Source: Methylobacteriaceae bacterium
Lineage (GTDB): Bacteria > Pseudomonadota > Alphaproteobacteria > Rhizobiales > Beijerinckiaceae
Direction: 5' to 3'
Assembly (NCBI GenBank): GCA_019247255.1
Contig: JAFAPJ010000155.1
Span: 1 to 5,808 of the forward strand
Length of the DNA: 5,808 bases
Shown here in pieces: positions 5,041 through 5,808 of this stretch. The stretch's first letter is position 1. Each line of letters opens with the position of its first letter. A model generated the notes under the pieces. The model had not been told where the DNA came from. It worked only from the letters and a program-made list of their open reading frames with translations, and made no database searches. A program made the position numbers and the translations under genes.

Positions 5041-5808
5041 CTACAAGGGCGCGCCGCTCTCGTCGAAGCGGATGAGAAGGCCGTTCGTGTCCTCGTCGTC
5101 GGTCACGATCTCGTCCGATGTCGTGAGGCCGAAAGGCGCGAAGCCGGCGCCGTCGCCCGGGGCCCGCAGGAAATAGGCGGTGGGGGTCTGGCCGGAGGCC
5201 CAACGCGGATGGGGCGCGCTGGCCTGCTGGTTGTCGGCGATGAGCATCCGGTCCGCGTCGAGCCGCGCGACCACGAGGTAGATGTGGTCCGCGCCGGCGG
5301 GCGGAAGCCTGTCCTGCGTCACGCCGACATCGCCCGGCTGCTGCTGCCCGACCGGGACGCGCTGCCAGCCGCGCTCCTTTTCGAGGATGCGCGCGAGATT
5401 GCCGGCCCCGTACTCGACCTCCACGTCGACCCCGGACGCGCGCAAGAACATGCTGAGCGTGCAGGCGCAGGCGTTGCGCGCCGTCGGCTTGCCGTAGATC
5501 CGGGTCATGGCCGCGAAGGCGCGCTCGCGGATCTCGCGGCATTGCTCCGGGTCCGCGCCGAGCTCGATGAGGCGGGGGATGCGCGCCGCGTCGCCCGAGA
5601 GCGCGAGGCCCGCGGCAGCCGGCGCGAGGGCGGCCCCGAGAGGCGACGCCGCGAGTCCCTGGATGGGCTCGATCGTGCCGGGCTTCCAGCCTTCGTGCCG
5701 CTGGATCGCCTGCGCGAGCCGGTCGAGCTGGCTGGAATCGAGGCTGCCCACGATCGTTTGAGGATCGACGCCCACCGCACCCGCGACCGCCGCCAGGTAG
5801 GCGCCGCT
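5041..5808 (-). CDS. Papain/CHAP-like Cys-His hydrolase (5' end beyond the window)
   Basis: The frame ends at TAG 5043-5041 and is open to the right edge. A GTG at 5775-5773 could start a 244-residue protein. The 11 codons above it (SGAYLAAVAGA) continue the same helix smoothly into VGVDPQ, so the real start is probably outside the window. Numbering from that GTG, the N-terminal part has a helical segment ending in AIQRHEGW (23-30), a pattern seen in peptidoglycan-active and phage-type proteins. The likely catalytic core is NACACTLSMFL with C103 (C105 is the alternative), PGDVGV (147-152), DHIYLVV with H164, and ADN (180-182). This Cys-His-Asn/Asp order is that of CHAP or NlpC/P60-type amidases and peptidases. 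An acidic tail follows. Cell-wall hydrolysis is the best guess, but the exact family is unproven. No signal peptide can be judged because the start is missing. Confidence 0.7.
   Translation of the reverse strand, partial: SGAYLAAVAGAVGVDPQTIVGSLDSSQLDRLAQAIQRHEGWKPGTIEPIQGLAASPLGAALAPAAAGLALSGDAARIPRLIELGADPEQCREIRERAFAAMTRIYGKPTARNACACTLSMFLRASGVDVEVEYGAGNLARILEKERGWQRVPVGQQQPGDVGVTQDRLPPAGADHIYLVVARLDADRMLIADNQQASAPHPRWASGQTPTAYFLRAPGDGAGFAPFGLTTSDEIVTDDEDTNGLLIRFDESGAPL

Noticed and set aside
4502..5542. 346-residue minus-strand frame across the cupin and hydrolase genes
   Set aside because: It overlaps two well-supported genes in a different frame and is dominated by Arg, Ala and Gly. 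It is a shadow.
1..5808. CRISPR arrays, tRNA or rRNA genes, transposases, toxin-antitoxin or defence operons
   Set aside because: I saw no regularly spaced repeats, cloverleaf patterns, transposase motifs or paired small toxin-antitoxin ORFs on either strand.

Overview
The window is a GC-rich (by eye about 70%) stretch of a bacterial chromosome. The base composition, the KPSSGYAF-type lycopene cyclase, the ALA-synthase fragment and several GTG/TTG starts suggest an alphaproteobacterium, possibly a Methylobacterium-like, carotenoid-pigmented member of the Hyphomicrobiales. The genus is an inference from general resemblance and was not checked by a search.

Layout from left to right: (1) On the minus strand, running off the left edge, is the N-terminal part of a large protein with two beta-sandwich-like modules of the 'GW(x)(x)DP' type. 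I do not recognise the gene. (2) Divergent from it, across about 126 bases, lies crtY, encoding a complete FAD-type lycopene cyclase. (3) Against the 3' end of crtY, on the minus strand, is a C-terminal scrap of 5-aminolevulinate synthase. It carries two offsetting one-base frameshifts and no upstream catalytic part. (4) A 70-residue plus-strand ORF with a strong ribosome binding site follows. (5) It meets tail to tail, four bases apart, a complete minus-strand GH13 enzyme of the trehalose-synthase type. (6) Upstream of that enzyme on the same strand are a small, probably Tat-exported cupin protein and then a papain/CHAP-like Cys-His hydrolase that is open at the right edge.

Functionally this is ordinary accessory or housekeeping chromosome: carotenoid ring formation, trehalose/maltose metabolism, and envelope or periplasmic proteins. 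The three right-hand genes share a strand, but their gaps of about 100 bases do not force an operon. I see no mobile element, CRISPR array, tRNA, rRNA or multigene defence system. The oddest items are the ALA-synthase relic with its paired frameshifts and a 17-bp tandem repeat at the end of the cupin gene, which places TGA stops in all three minus-strand frames.
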